Below are positions 54,391 through 64,000 of a DNA stretch of 64,000 nucleotides, one piece after another. Location of the stretch: the NCBI RefSeq assembly GCF_000224145.3, contig NC_020179.2, forward strand, positions 1,389,612 through 1,453,611. Direction: 5' to 3'. The stretch comes from Ciona intestinalis (lineage: Eukaryota; Chordata; Ascidiacea; Phlebobranchia; Cionidae). Within the stretch, counting starts at the first letter, position 1. Each line of letters starts with the position of its first letter. The position numbers and the translations under genes are program-made. The notes beneath the pieces are model-generated. The model was not told the DNA's origin, did no database searches, and saw only the letters and a program-made list of their open reading frames with translations.

Positions 54391-57300
54391 TTAGTCTTCT
54401 TCTGAGTCTTCCTCTTCTGCCTCCTCAAGCCATTCAATGAATTTCTTGACCTAAAAAACATTAAATTTTCTAATAATAATAACAACGTTATTTGTCTCTT
54501 TGATTACGGTAGCAAAGATTTAAAAAAATTTCATACAAAAAACAGGATATAGCGACAAAAAATCAGTTGCTAAAACACACTTACGGTTGAATGAAAATGT
54601 ATTGACATTTAATCGGAAAAAAATAACTTAAATAAGCAGGGTCGCTACAGAGCCATTTTATGTTTAATTATCATAAGTTAGTCTTGTAGTGGAAACAAAA
54701 CTTTGTGTAAAGAGGTCCTAACCCAAGTTAAATGGTTACCGGCAAAGTGGTTTGCACGCCTGTCTCTGACTTAGAGGTAATGAATTTAAGACTCGATGCT
54801 GCTACCAATATGGGCGTGTGTGTCCTTGGGCAAAACACTTAACAGCAATTGATCCAACCCAGTGGTCACGAAAGGTTCAGGGTAACTGGCCAGCACGAGG
54901 TGTACGAACAGAACACTTGCGGTTTAACGACGGTTGTTTTTCCGCCACGCGAGGATAAAGCAAGTTATGTTCATTTATATATTTACATTCAGAGCACCGG
55001 TACATTCGTACATACAAACCTTTTCTCTAACATTTGCTGGAGAGAATGTGCCAGAATTATCCCTTGGATTTGAATTCCAGTGAAGAATAACTTCTTCAGA
55101 TAAAACATCGTTTTCATACAAAAACATCAAAACCTGTTACATATCAGATCAGTAAATACACATGCTGTCAAAGTCAAACCTATGAACTTAAGGTGTAACG
55201 GTCACGCCTTTTACCCAAAACGTTATTTTTTTTTTCTGTTTTTATGAATAAGCGTGTTTTAAAGCTGTTGTTTTACCGTTGCTACCCATTATTTCGCTTT
55301 TGTAAAGTTTTTCGTTCTTCGTTACCATGGTCGAAAAGACGAAATCAATTTTATTTATTTATTCAATTAACAGAGCTTAACTTGGTGGTACTACACTTAA
55401 ATGTTAGCCATATGTTACAATCAAAAATCTCAAAAATAGATCACACAAAGTCACACACACGTAGTAACTCATAAGCGGGCACTCATGAAAACTTGTGTTG
55501 TAAATATTGCCCTACCACGCAAGGAAAATAAGTTATATTTATTCAAATACAGAATAAAACACAAATAGAAGAAATGCTTTACCTTTACAAGGCAGTTCAT
55601 GGTAGCTTCACTATTTAATGCAAAGCCTTCTAGAGAATATATGCAATCTAACTGAGATGAACCGTTCTTGTTGTAGTTTAACAGAAGTGGTACATAATGT
55701 GTTAAAATCTGAATAAAACATCTGATTTAAATTTTTTTAAAGATTTAAGTTTTTAAAATAAAAACATAAGAATTGGAGGTGCCTGAAACACCGGTGTTAT
55801 AACAACTGTCGTTGCCGCAACATGCCAGGGTAAATAAGTTACAATTCATTTATTCAGAAGACTATCTGCTCCAGTGGCATGGGATATTTATTTAGACTGT
55901 AGTTGGTAAAAAAATCAAGTTACCATTTTTAAGTTGGTGAAATACTGCGTTGGGTCGTTTGCAGTTTTCTCAGTAGCAATTTCCAGCAGGGACTTGGTGA
56001 CTGTTTGAACTACATCTTTCACTGACATGTTGTATGCATACTTTGAAGAATTGATCTGGAAATAATGAATGTGAATGAAATGAATGAATGTAATTGGATT
56101 TATCCTGGCATGGCGGGGCAACGCCAGTCGTAATAACACGGGTGTTCTGGTTCATACACCTCGTGCTAGCTTATGAGTTACCATGTATGTTACTTTGTGG
56201 GTGATTATTTTTAGGAAATTTATTTTATTTTTTATGTATTGCTGATAATTTGGACAACTCATTAGCGACCACTGGGTTGGAGCAATTGCCATTAAGTGTC
56301 TTGCCCAAGGACACATACGCCAACAATGGTAGCAACGACGAGCCTTAAACAAATTACTTCTGGGTTGGAGGCAGACCTGCTAACCATTTTTCTTAAGGCA
56401 CCAGACAAAATTAAACTAAACTAATTGAAAAAATTGGGAAAAATCAAAATAAACTGTATTTTTACCTCCAAAACTAAATTATCGGATTGAATATTTTCTT
56501 CTATGCCGCCACACAAACTTTCTTTTACTTCCCTTTGGAAAGCTGGAAAATATAAGTTGAAAAAGGTTTTCAAATTATTAAATGTTACTGCCCATAAACT
56601 GATACTGAATGCACACCATGGAACCTGAAAAATTTAGATAAGAGATGGTGTATTTCCAGTGTTTTTGGCATTATTTTTTATATGGTTTAAATCTACAGTA
56701 AAGCATACCATGGGACTTGGGATCTAAATTCAAGTTAGCCCATTACTATGTGTTTTTGTCAGTTTTTTCATACGGATTATGTCCTTTAGTAAAGAATGGA
56801 CCTAAAATTAAGCCCAGATTTAAAACCTTACTGGTTAAGTCGTCATCCATAATTGGATCTTGTTCATCCTCATCTGCAGAGTCCATGGAAGATGTTTCGC
56901 TCTCTGATCCATCTACATCCAAAAGATGATCCTGCAGCTTCTTGTTGTGCTCTTGGAGCGATAAACCTGTGAAAAGATATACATAGTACTGTGGGGTAAG
57001 ATGGGATACCTTTAGCATATAATATCTAAATATCCTGATCGTGTTTTAAACAATTAACAGCGTTCTTTTAAGAGTCTGATGATACTGTTTTAAAATTCTT
57101 TGGTTGTTCTTTGTTTATTTACGAAATGGTACAGAAAAAGGTACAAAAAGGTACAAAAGATGTACGTAGTACTGTGGGTGTAAGATGGGATACCTTTAAC
57201 ACCTAATATCTAAATATCCTGATCATGTTTTAAACAATTAACAACGTTCTTTTAAGAGTCTGATGATACTGTTTTAAAATTCTTTGGTTGTTCTTTGTTT

Positions 57301-60300
57301 ATTTTTGAAATGGTACAGAAAAATGTACAAAAACATGTCCCATTTTACCACCCTACTATATATAAACATAATACATATAAAGTTAAGTTATACATATATA
57401 TGTGTGTGTTTACCACACAGGGCTTGAAAATAAAGTTACTTTAATAGTGCTTTCAAAATGTAAGATTTAGATTTTCGACCAACACAAATGCTATGGCCTA
57501 TGTCATACAGTAAAGCCATCTTACCCCACATTTGAAGCACCAAAGACGCATCACTTCCTGTCTCACTTCCATTATCTTTTTCCCACACATACCCTTTCCC
57601 TTGGTCCCCAAGCTGAGCAATGTCATATGGTTTTACTTCCTAAAGAGTTAGGAATAAATTACAGTCACTGAAAATTAAAAATTAGTTTTGATTTGTAAGG
57701 TACAGTAGTTAATTAGTTTTGATTTGTAAGGTACAATAGCTAAAAACTACCTTTGAAAGGTAGTTTTTAATTTAAAAAGTAGATACTTTGTAATACATGT
57801 AGGTATGGTCCTAAGTAAAAATCAGTAGATAGGTATATATAGTAGGATAGGGGAAGACGGGACACCTCTTCATTCAATTTTCTTGTCCCTCTATGTAACT
57901 TTGTGGGTAATTATTTTTGAAATTTTTTTGTATATTGCCTACAGTTTAGACAACCCAGAAGGAACAACTGGGTTAATTGAGGAAATTTACAGTTATTTTG
58001 TACTATATGAGACAGTTTAGACAAAGATTTTTAGTTATTAATGCTATTAGTTGGTACCTCTGGTTCACCATCATCAAAATCATCAGTGGTGGAAGATAGA
58101 TGAACTACAGTGCCAGATTCAAGGTCAATTTTAGGCCCGACATGTACCTGAAACATATGGAAAAATGAATGTAACTTTATTAGTCGTTGTAACATGGGTG
58201 CTCTGTTTTATACACCTCTGTTTTATACAGCTTATGAGTTACCACATATGTAACTTTGTGAGTGATTGTTTTTCCTGCATAGTTGGGTAGGGGAAGACAA
58301 GACACCTTTACCAAATAACATCCAAATATCCTGTTCGTGTTTTAAACAATTAACAACGGTCTATGGGAATTGTAAGGATACGGATTTATAACTCATTAAA
58401 TATTCTTTGTTTACCACCAAATGGGACGAGAAATTATAATAAAAGGGTTTCACATCTTCCCCGACCCTACTATATATACAACTTACACTATCGCATAAAA
58501 CACATCCTTGGTTGACCATAACACCACTATACACTTGAACTGAGTCGCAGATGAAAGATTTAGTGATAGTGGATTGGCAACCAATTTTAACACCATCCCA
58601 AATGTAGGAACCTGAAATTACAAAGGCAATGTTTAATACTGGACCTAAAGATTTTAATTATTGGAAAATAGGTAAAAATAGTACTGTAGGGTAAGATGAA
58701 TAGTTTGAGCAAATAATATTACATTTTTTCCAATTAAAAAAGGAAATGTTTAATATGAGCTAGGATTTTAAATGTTTAAAAATTAAGGAAAATAGTACTG
58801 TGGGGTAAGATGGATAATTTTAACAAATAATTTCCATTTTTGCTAACCGTGTTTTTAACAATTACCAAAAGTCGTGAGGATATGGCTATATAGTTCTATA
58901 ATTATTCGTTGTTTAATACCAAACTCAATAATAAATTTAAAAAAGATTCATCAATGATTTGTTTTAAGAAAGACTACCCAAACAAAATGGTATATAATAA
59001 GTCCTACTAAAAACAGTGAATTTAAATACAAATTTGTCCAAATTGCGGGCCTTCGATCCAGCAGGCAAAATTCGTATCATCTTTAAAGAGTAAAAATTAG
59101 GCAAACTACATTTTTTTTAAAAAATCAATATAAACTTTATAAAAATTATTAACAATTTAAAAAAAAAAATAATAATACTATAAATTGTTTTTTTTTAAAT
59201 CAATTTAAATATTTTTAAAATCAATTTAATAAACTTTTTTAAAACAGAATCGCCTACCATCAATAACACAGTCATCTTCTATAGTGCAGCCATTTCCAAT
59301 TACCGAGTTTGTAATTTTACAACGATTTCCAATTTTTGTTCCACGCCCAATAAGTGAGCAGTCCAATACTTGGCTGTTTTTCCCAAGAGTACACGTGTTG
59401 TGGAGATATAAGTTATGCCGTAAGAGACTGTAATTCTCCAGAAAACCTGTGATTTATACACATAAGTTTTAAGTTAACCGGTTGAAGTTATTAAACAAGT
59501 ATAAGCGCTAAACAAATTAAGGTTTAAAATGGGATGTTTTAAAACAAATTAAGTAAAAGGTTTTAAAAGAGGAAGATAAAAAGAAACAAAACGGAAGAAG
59601 TTAGATAAAAACGTAAGTTTTAATAAAAAAAAAGTTTGCCATTGGAAAAGCTTTCTATATTATTTTTGTTATGGTTGCACCACTGTTTCAATTCCTGGGG
59701 TGAGTCGAAATGCCTCATGCCCACAGTGCAAAACATATGCACTGTTTACATATGAGGTTGCGATAAGAATAAAGAGGTTTCTCCTCCCCCCTGTTGGGGT
59801 ATGTGTCTTTGAATAACACACCTAACATCGGCGGTCAGTTATAAGTTGTTTAGATTTTCAGCAATACAAAATAGCTCTTTTGTGGTAACTCGTAAGTAGA
59901 CACAAGGTGTATAAAATAGAAAACTTCAAAAGGTTATTCATTTATTTCTATTCTTTGTGGGTGAGGTCCCGCAGCGTGGCACGCCATGGGTCCTAGGTCA
60001 GGATTTGCCCATTACCCAACACACAGGGTGACCGCATAGACTTCACCAGTTTTTGAAGGGTGATACTCAGTGGTGCAGCCAGGGGGGGGAGTTTGGGGGG
60101 TCGTGACTCCCCTTTTAAACCAAAAAAAAAAACCTTTTTAAAAAAAAATTAAAAAAACATTATTTTTTTGAAAAATTTTTTGATTAAAACTACCCCCCTT
60201 ATTTTTTTCTGGCTGTGCCATTGGTGATACTGCATGGACCTTACTGTGTTTTTTTTAGCCTGCCGCTATTTATTCACTTACAATTAGTTTCCGATTTGCA

Positions 60301-61694
60301 GTTTTCAATTGGTTCATCTATGGTGATTTCAGGAACAAATGGATGAGTCCAGCGTGATAATATATCATGACTCACAACATCATATGAATGGAAGTTGTAA
60401 ACCCTTGAACAGTATCGTGAATTTGCAACGTGAGCGTGAATTTGGTTGCCTAGGAACTAAAGGAAAAAAGGGTTAAAAATTTGAGAATTTTAGTTGGTAG
60501 TATTGAATTAAAATTGGGGTTATAGGCCAATCCTGGCCTAAATCCTAGGACCCATGGCGTGACAAGGTGCGGGACCTCACTCACACAGAATATAGAGTAT
60601 AATAAAATAATTTTAAATATATGTGTCATAGTTGTGTTATGAGACTTTTAGCATGCAAAGTCAAAATTTGTTTGACTTTTTGACCCAAAAAAGGTAAATT
60701 TCTTGTGACTTTTGGTAATAGTTAAATTGAATATGAGTTTTTTTTTTCACAAAAAAAAATTGAGTAGATTTTTTAAAAAAACAACTTCTCAGAACAGGTC
60801 CCTAAAATATAATACACTCGTAAGTGTTAAGTAACAATATATACATAATACATATTACATACATATATAGTATATAACACTTAGATACAAGGTTGCTAAC
60901 AGGAACTAACCTCTTCATTAATTAGCACACCCTTGATAAGGTCATACTGGGTTTGATAATCAAAGTTGTCGGTAAACAACTGGGGTACTTGTGGGGAACA
61001 AACCCATATTCCTGTATCAGTAAGGTCGTATCTTAATTCCACTCTGCTCTTTGGGTCTTGTAGTATGTTCTAGAAACAAAATAAAAAAAAACATAATGAA
61101 AAAATGTAACTTGTTTTATCTAAAATTAAAGAATGAATGTAACTTGCTGCATGGCCAGAAAGGACAGTCTTTATAACACAGGTGTTGATACACCTCATGG
61201 CAGCTTATGAATTACCATGTATGTTATTTTGTGGGTGACTATTTTTTTGGATTTTTTTTTGTTTTTTTTTTTTCTGTTTTTAAACAGTTAATAACTATCT
61301 ATGGGAGTCGTGAGTATAGGGTTTTATAATTCTTTGAATGTTTTTTGTTCACTACCAAATGGAACAGGAAAATAAAATAAAAAGGTGGCCACCAACATGA
61401 ATAAACATTTTAAATGTTTTAACCATGTCCTCAAAACATTTAAACAAAAAAATATTAAAACCTTACAGAGATTCGCCTGTAGGAAATACACAGCCAATTT
61501 TCACTTCACTTACCAAGGGAAAATTAACTTTAGAAGATGCTTTGTTAAAACGGTGATAATGGAGAACTCTGTTGGAGGAGAGGTCTAATGCTACGGCAAT
61601 GTTGTCTTCCGGAGTACGGGAGCGATGAGCTGGTGAGGAAGATCGGAGCACCAACGTCATCAGAGGAGCATTTTTATCTTTTTCACGTCGATTT
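54391..61694 (-). CDS. EIF2B5: eIF2B epsilon subunit, C-terminal 558 aa (13 exons, 5' exons outside)
   Basis: Exons in reading order: 61694-61514, 61069-60911, 60456-60282, 59446-59258, 58611-58487, 58147-58058, 57639-57525, 56966-56832, 56542-56466, 56055-55924, 55708-55583, 55133-55020, 54450-54391; all phases agree. This is the catalytic subunit of the guanine-exchange factor that recharges eIF2 in translation initiation. Visible parts in order: end of the nucleotidyltransferase-like domain (DPKSRVELRYDL, SPQVPQLFTDNFDYQTQYDL, NEEFLGNQIHAHV), left-handed beta-helix repeats (IGRGTKIGNRCKITNSVIG), an acidic linker (KGYVWEKD, EDEQDPIMDDD), and the W2/HEAT catalytic domain (NLVLEINSSKYAYN, FIEWLEEAEEED). 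About 150 N-terminal residues lie beyond the window. Acceptor 60456 rather than the nearer AG keeps the frame and restores FLGNQ. Confidence 0.93.
54469..54705 (-). repeat. retroposon-like tail repeat in last EIF2B5 intron
   Basis: Minus copy starting AATAATAATAACAACGTTAT, including CAGGGTCGCTACAGAGCCAT. Confidence 0.65.
54738..54985 (+). repeat. SINE copy, plus orientation
   Basis: Head with A box GGCAAAGTGGTTTGCACGCC, then GTGTCCTTGGGCAAAACACT, CCAACCCAGTGGTCACG, and the tail ending GCGAGGATAAAGCAAGTTAT. Confidence 0.8.
56085..56405 (-). repeat. tRNA-derived SINE, near full length
   Basis: Tail GAATGAATGTAATTGGATTT through GACCACTGGGTTGGAGCAAT and GTGTCTTGCCCAAGGACACA to a head with worn boxes near 56400. 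Confidence 0.8.
56983..57362 (+). repeat. tandem pair of nearly identical MITEs in EIF2B5 intron
   Basis: Two forward copies (about 56983-57163 and 57164-57362) share private variants such as AAGAGTCTGATGATACTG, so one arose from the other by local duplication. Confidence 0.85.
58278..58476 (+). repeat. MITE family 1 copy in EIF2B5 intron
   Basis: Forward copy with ends AGTTGGGTAGGGGAAGACAA and TTCCCCGACCCTACTATATA, about 10 bp from the donor of exon 58611-58487. Confidence 0.8.
58675..58935 (+). repeat. two partial GTAAGAT-subfamily MITEs
   Basis: Left-end fragments starting ATAGTACTGTAGGGTAAGAT (about 58678) and ATAGTACTGTGGGGTAAGAT (about 58793), each followed by AAATAAT-rich body; right ends lost. 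Confidence 0.6.
59946..60066 (-). repeat. interspersed repeat, inverted copy
   Basis: CTTTGTGGGTGAGGTCCCGC through CACGCCATGGGTCCTAGG to CACCAGTTTTTGAAGGGTG; inverted relative to 60523-60598 and 37375-37550. Confidence 0.75.
60068..60223. mobile_element. small hAT-like MITE with 8-bp target duplication
   Basis: Ends CAGTGGTGCAGCCAG and CTGGCTGTGCCATTG. Perfect 8-bp direct repeats GTGATACT flank it at 60060-60067 and 60224-60231, diagnostic of hAT-type insertion. 156 bp, AT-rich middle, no coding capacity. Confidence 0.85.
60523..60598 (+). repeat. interspersed repeat, direct copy
   Basis: GGCCAATCCTGGCCTAAATC to GCGGGACCTCACTCACACAG; with 59946-60066 it brackets the FLGNQ exon as an inverted pair. 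Confidence 0.75.
61130..61400. repeat. SINE tail fused to MITE right half
   Basis: SINE tail to about 61245, T-rich junction, then the right part of a forward MITE (from GTTTTTAAACAGTTAATAAC) lacking its left end. Copy 2 keeps both elements. Confidence 0.75.
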
Positions 61695-61982
61695 CTGTAA
61701 GGTGCATACAATTTAAAATGGAGATTAGACAGGGATAGTTTTTGGGGTAATTTTGTTTTTTTGGGGCTGAGGGGACAATCCGGCGCCTATGTCAGTACGA
61801 CATGGGTGTAACATTAAGGGTGCATGGATGATATGGCATATGTCACTTAAACTTTTAAAACAGAGGTGACATCACATGTTTTTAAAAATCCAGTTTCAAG
61901 TGTAAACCAGCTTTATTCTGCTGTTGTGTGCCTATATAACCACTTTGGCAAAAGTAGACTGCATTCACCACATTAATCAATG

Positions 61983-62032
61983 NNNNNNNNNNNNNNNNNN
62001 NNNNNNNNNNNNNNNNNNNNNNNNNNNNNNNN
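61983..62032. other. assembly gap, 50 N
   Basis: Exactly 50 Ns between the two EIF2B5 blocks. Confidence 0.99.
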
Positions 62033-62158
62033 TATGTCTATTCTTTGTGGGTGAGGTCCCGCAGCGTGGCACGCCATGGGTCTTAGGTCAGGATTTGCCC
62101 ATTACCCAACACACAGGGTGTCCGCATTAGACTTCACCAGTTTTTGAAGGGTGATACT

Positions 62159-62318
62159 CAGTGGTGCATCCAGGGGGGGGAGTTTGGGGGGTCGTGACTC
62201 CCCTTTTAAACCAAAAAAAAAACCTTTTTAAAAAAAAATTAAAAAAACATTATTTTTTTGAAAAATTTTTTGATTAAAACTACCCCCCCCCCCTTATTTT
62301 TTTCTGGCTGTGCCATTG
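62159..62318. mobile_element. small hAT-like MITE, doubled copy
   Basis: Counterpart of 60068-60223 with the same GTGATACT flanks and a longer C-run. Confidence 0.85.
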
Positions 62319-63224
62319 GTGATACTGCATGGACCTTACTGTGTTTTTTTTAGCCTGCCGCTATTTATTCACTTACAATTAGTTTCCGATTTGCAGTTTT
62401 CAATTGGTTCATCTATGGTGATTTCAGGAACAAATGGATGAGTCCACCGTGATAATATATCATGACTCACAACATCATATGAATGGAAGTTGTAAACCCT
62501 TGAACAGTATCGTGAATTTGCAACGTGAGCGTGAATTTGGTTGCCTAGGAACTAAGGGAAAAACAGGGTAAAAAATTAAAGAATTTTAGTAGGTATTATT
62601 GTATTAAAACTGGGGTAATGGGCCAATTCTGGCCTAAATCCTAGGACCCATTGCATGCCATGCTGCGGGACCTCACTCACATAGAATATAGAGTTATTAG
62701 AGTATAATAAAATAATTTTAAATATATGTGTCATAGTTGTGTTATGAGACTTTTAGCATGCAAAGTCAAAATTTGTTTGACTTTTTGACCCAAAAAAGGT
62801 AAATTTCTTGTGACTTTTGGTAATAGTTAAATTGAATATGAGTTTTTCTTTTTCACAAAAAAAAAATTGAGTAGATTTTTAAAAAAAAAACAACTTTTCA
62901 GAACAGGTCCCTAAAATATAATACACTCGTAAGTGTTAAGTAACAATATATACATAATACATACATATATAGTATATAACACTTAGATTGCTAACAGGAA
63001 CTAACCTCTTCATTAATTAGCACACCCTTGATAAGGTCATACTGGGTTTGATAATCAAAGTTGTCGGTAAACAACTGGGGCACTTGTGGGGAACAAACCC
63101 ATATTCCTGTATCAGTAAGATCGTATCTTAATTCCACTCTGCTCTTTGGGTCTTGTAGTATGTTCTAGAAACAAAATAAAAAAAACATAATGAAAAAATG
63201 TAACTTGTTTTATCTAAAATTAAA

Positions 63225-63530
63225 GAATGAATGTAACTTGCTGCATGGCCAGAAAGGACAGTCTTTATAACACAGGTGTTCTGTTTCATACACCTCATGC
63301 CAGCTTCAAGTTACCATGTATGTTACTTACTTTGTGGATGATTATTTTTTATGTGTGGCTGATAATTTGGACAACCTATTAATGACCACTGGGTTGAAGC
63401 AATAGCTATTAAGTGTCTTGCCCAAGGACACATACGCACACAATGGTAGCAGCGAAGAGCCTTGAACCCATTATCTCTGGGTTACAGGCAGACGCGCTAA
63501 CCAACTGTGCTTCGGCACCAGACAAATAAT
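63225..63530 (-). repeat. tRNA-derived SINE, near full length
   Basis: Tail GAATGAATGTAACTTGCTGC through GACCACTGGGTTGAAGCAAT, TGTCTTGCCCAAGGACACAT and a tRNA-like head to about 63527. Confidence 0.85.
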
Positions 63531-63608
63531 ACCAAAAATTAAATTTGCTTCTATAAAGTACTATAGGTGGAACATTGATTTGAGAGAGCATATTAGTATG
63601 GAAGGTTA

Positions 63609-63785
63609 TATAGTAGGATGGAGGAAGATGGGACACCTTTAGCATATGATATCCAAATATCCTGATCCTGTTTTTAAACAGTTAATAACTATCTATGGGA
63701 GTCGTGAGTATAGGGTTTTATAATTCGTTGAATGTTTTTTGTTTACTACCAAATGGAACAGAAAAATAAAAGAAAAAGGTGGCCA
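63609..63785 (+). repeat. MITE family 1 copy, right end worn
   Basis: Forward copy starting TATATAGTAGGATGGAGGAA; the right end has become AAAAAGGTGGCCACC, the same change as in the truncated copy near 61385. Confidence 0.8.
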
Positions 63786-64000
63786 CCAACATGAATAAAC
63801 ATTTTAAAAGTTTTAACCATGTCCTCAAAACATTTAAACAAAAAAATATTAAAACCTTATAGAGATTAGCCTGTATGAAATACACAGCCAATTTTCACTT
63901 CACTTACCAAAGGAAAATTAACTTTAGAAGCTGCTTTGTTAAAACGATGATAATGGAGAACTCTGTTGGAGGAAAGGTCTAATGCTACGGCAATGTTGTC

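Larger units (their letters stand above)
59946..61740 (-). repeat. doubled EIF2B5 block, copy 1 (left of 50-N gap)
   Basis: About 1.8 kb repeated in direct orientation at 62037-64000. Contains three EIF2B5 exons. Relative to copy 2 it lacks roughly 290 bp comprising the SINE front part and the MITE left half (near 61260-61283). Confidence 0.9.
62037..64000 (-). repeat. doubled EIF2B5 block, copy 2 (right of 50-N gap)
   Basis: Runs to the window edge. Nearly identical to 59946-61740 apart from scattered substitutions, homopolymer changes and the extra SINE/MITE sequence. Confidence 0.9.
62377..64000 (-). pseudogene. EIF2B5: second copy of three EIF2B5 exons, probable assembly duplicate
   Basis: Exons 62551-62377, 63164-63006 and the start of a third (from 63908, cut by the window edge) repeat the exons at 60456-60282, 61069-60911 and 61694-61514. 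Coding differences are few; one changes Ser to Ala (AGATGC versus AGCTGC on the plus strand near 63931). The three exons total 515 nt, not a multiple of three, and joining the last of one set to the first of the other would shift the frame. So both sets cannot serve one normal mRNA. Two unmerged haplotypes explain this best; a real partial duplication is the alternative. Confidence 0.75.

Overview
The window looks like genomic DNA of a sea squirt, most likely Ciona (C. intestinalis/robusta group). The evidence is compact AT-rich DNA, short GT-AG introns packed with a ~200-bp MITE and a tRNA-headed SINE, chordate-type genes, and assembly gaps beside near-identical doubled sequence, as expected when a very heterozygous genome is assembled. 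All gene calls come from translating exons by eye and checking splice phases; no database was searched.

Layout. 1-10.5 kb: no gene recognised; MITE copies, a retroposon-like tail repeat, and a doubled ~0.83-kb block around a 50-N gap. 10.5-24.2 kb: two tandem, same-strand (minus) seven-exon opsins of the RGR/peropsin type. Each gives 279 aa from exons of identical length and phase, and their introns are filled with MITEs. 24.2-26.7 kb: divergent intergenic region with a 417-N gap. 26.7-34.8 kb (+): a 13-exon SLC5 sodium/monocarboxylate-type transporter of 616 aa. 36.2-41.4 kb (+): four genes without coding introns, APH1 (gamma-secretase subunit), LYRM9, an unrecognised 480-aa protein and B3GALT6. 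42.2-53.5 kb (minus): a 16-exon transglutaminase of 706 aa with Cys-His-Asp triad. 54.4-64 kb (minus): EIF2B5 (eIF2B epsilon), whose N-terminal exons lie past the right edge. Three of its exons appear twice around a 50-N gap.

The genes do not form one pathway. The functional grouping is the opsin pair. The main biological finds are a gene-conversion-like tract between the two opsins and a MITE subfamily whose ends read as splice donor and acceptor. The main technical find is that both 50-N gaps sit between duplicated blocks, and that taking both EIF2B5 blocks as exons would break its frame, so this duplication is probably unmerged haplotypes. I found no clearly new multi-gene system.
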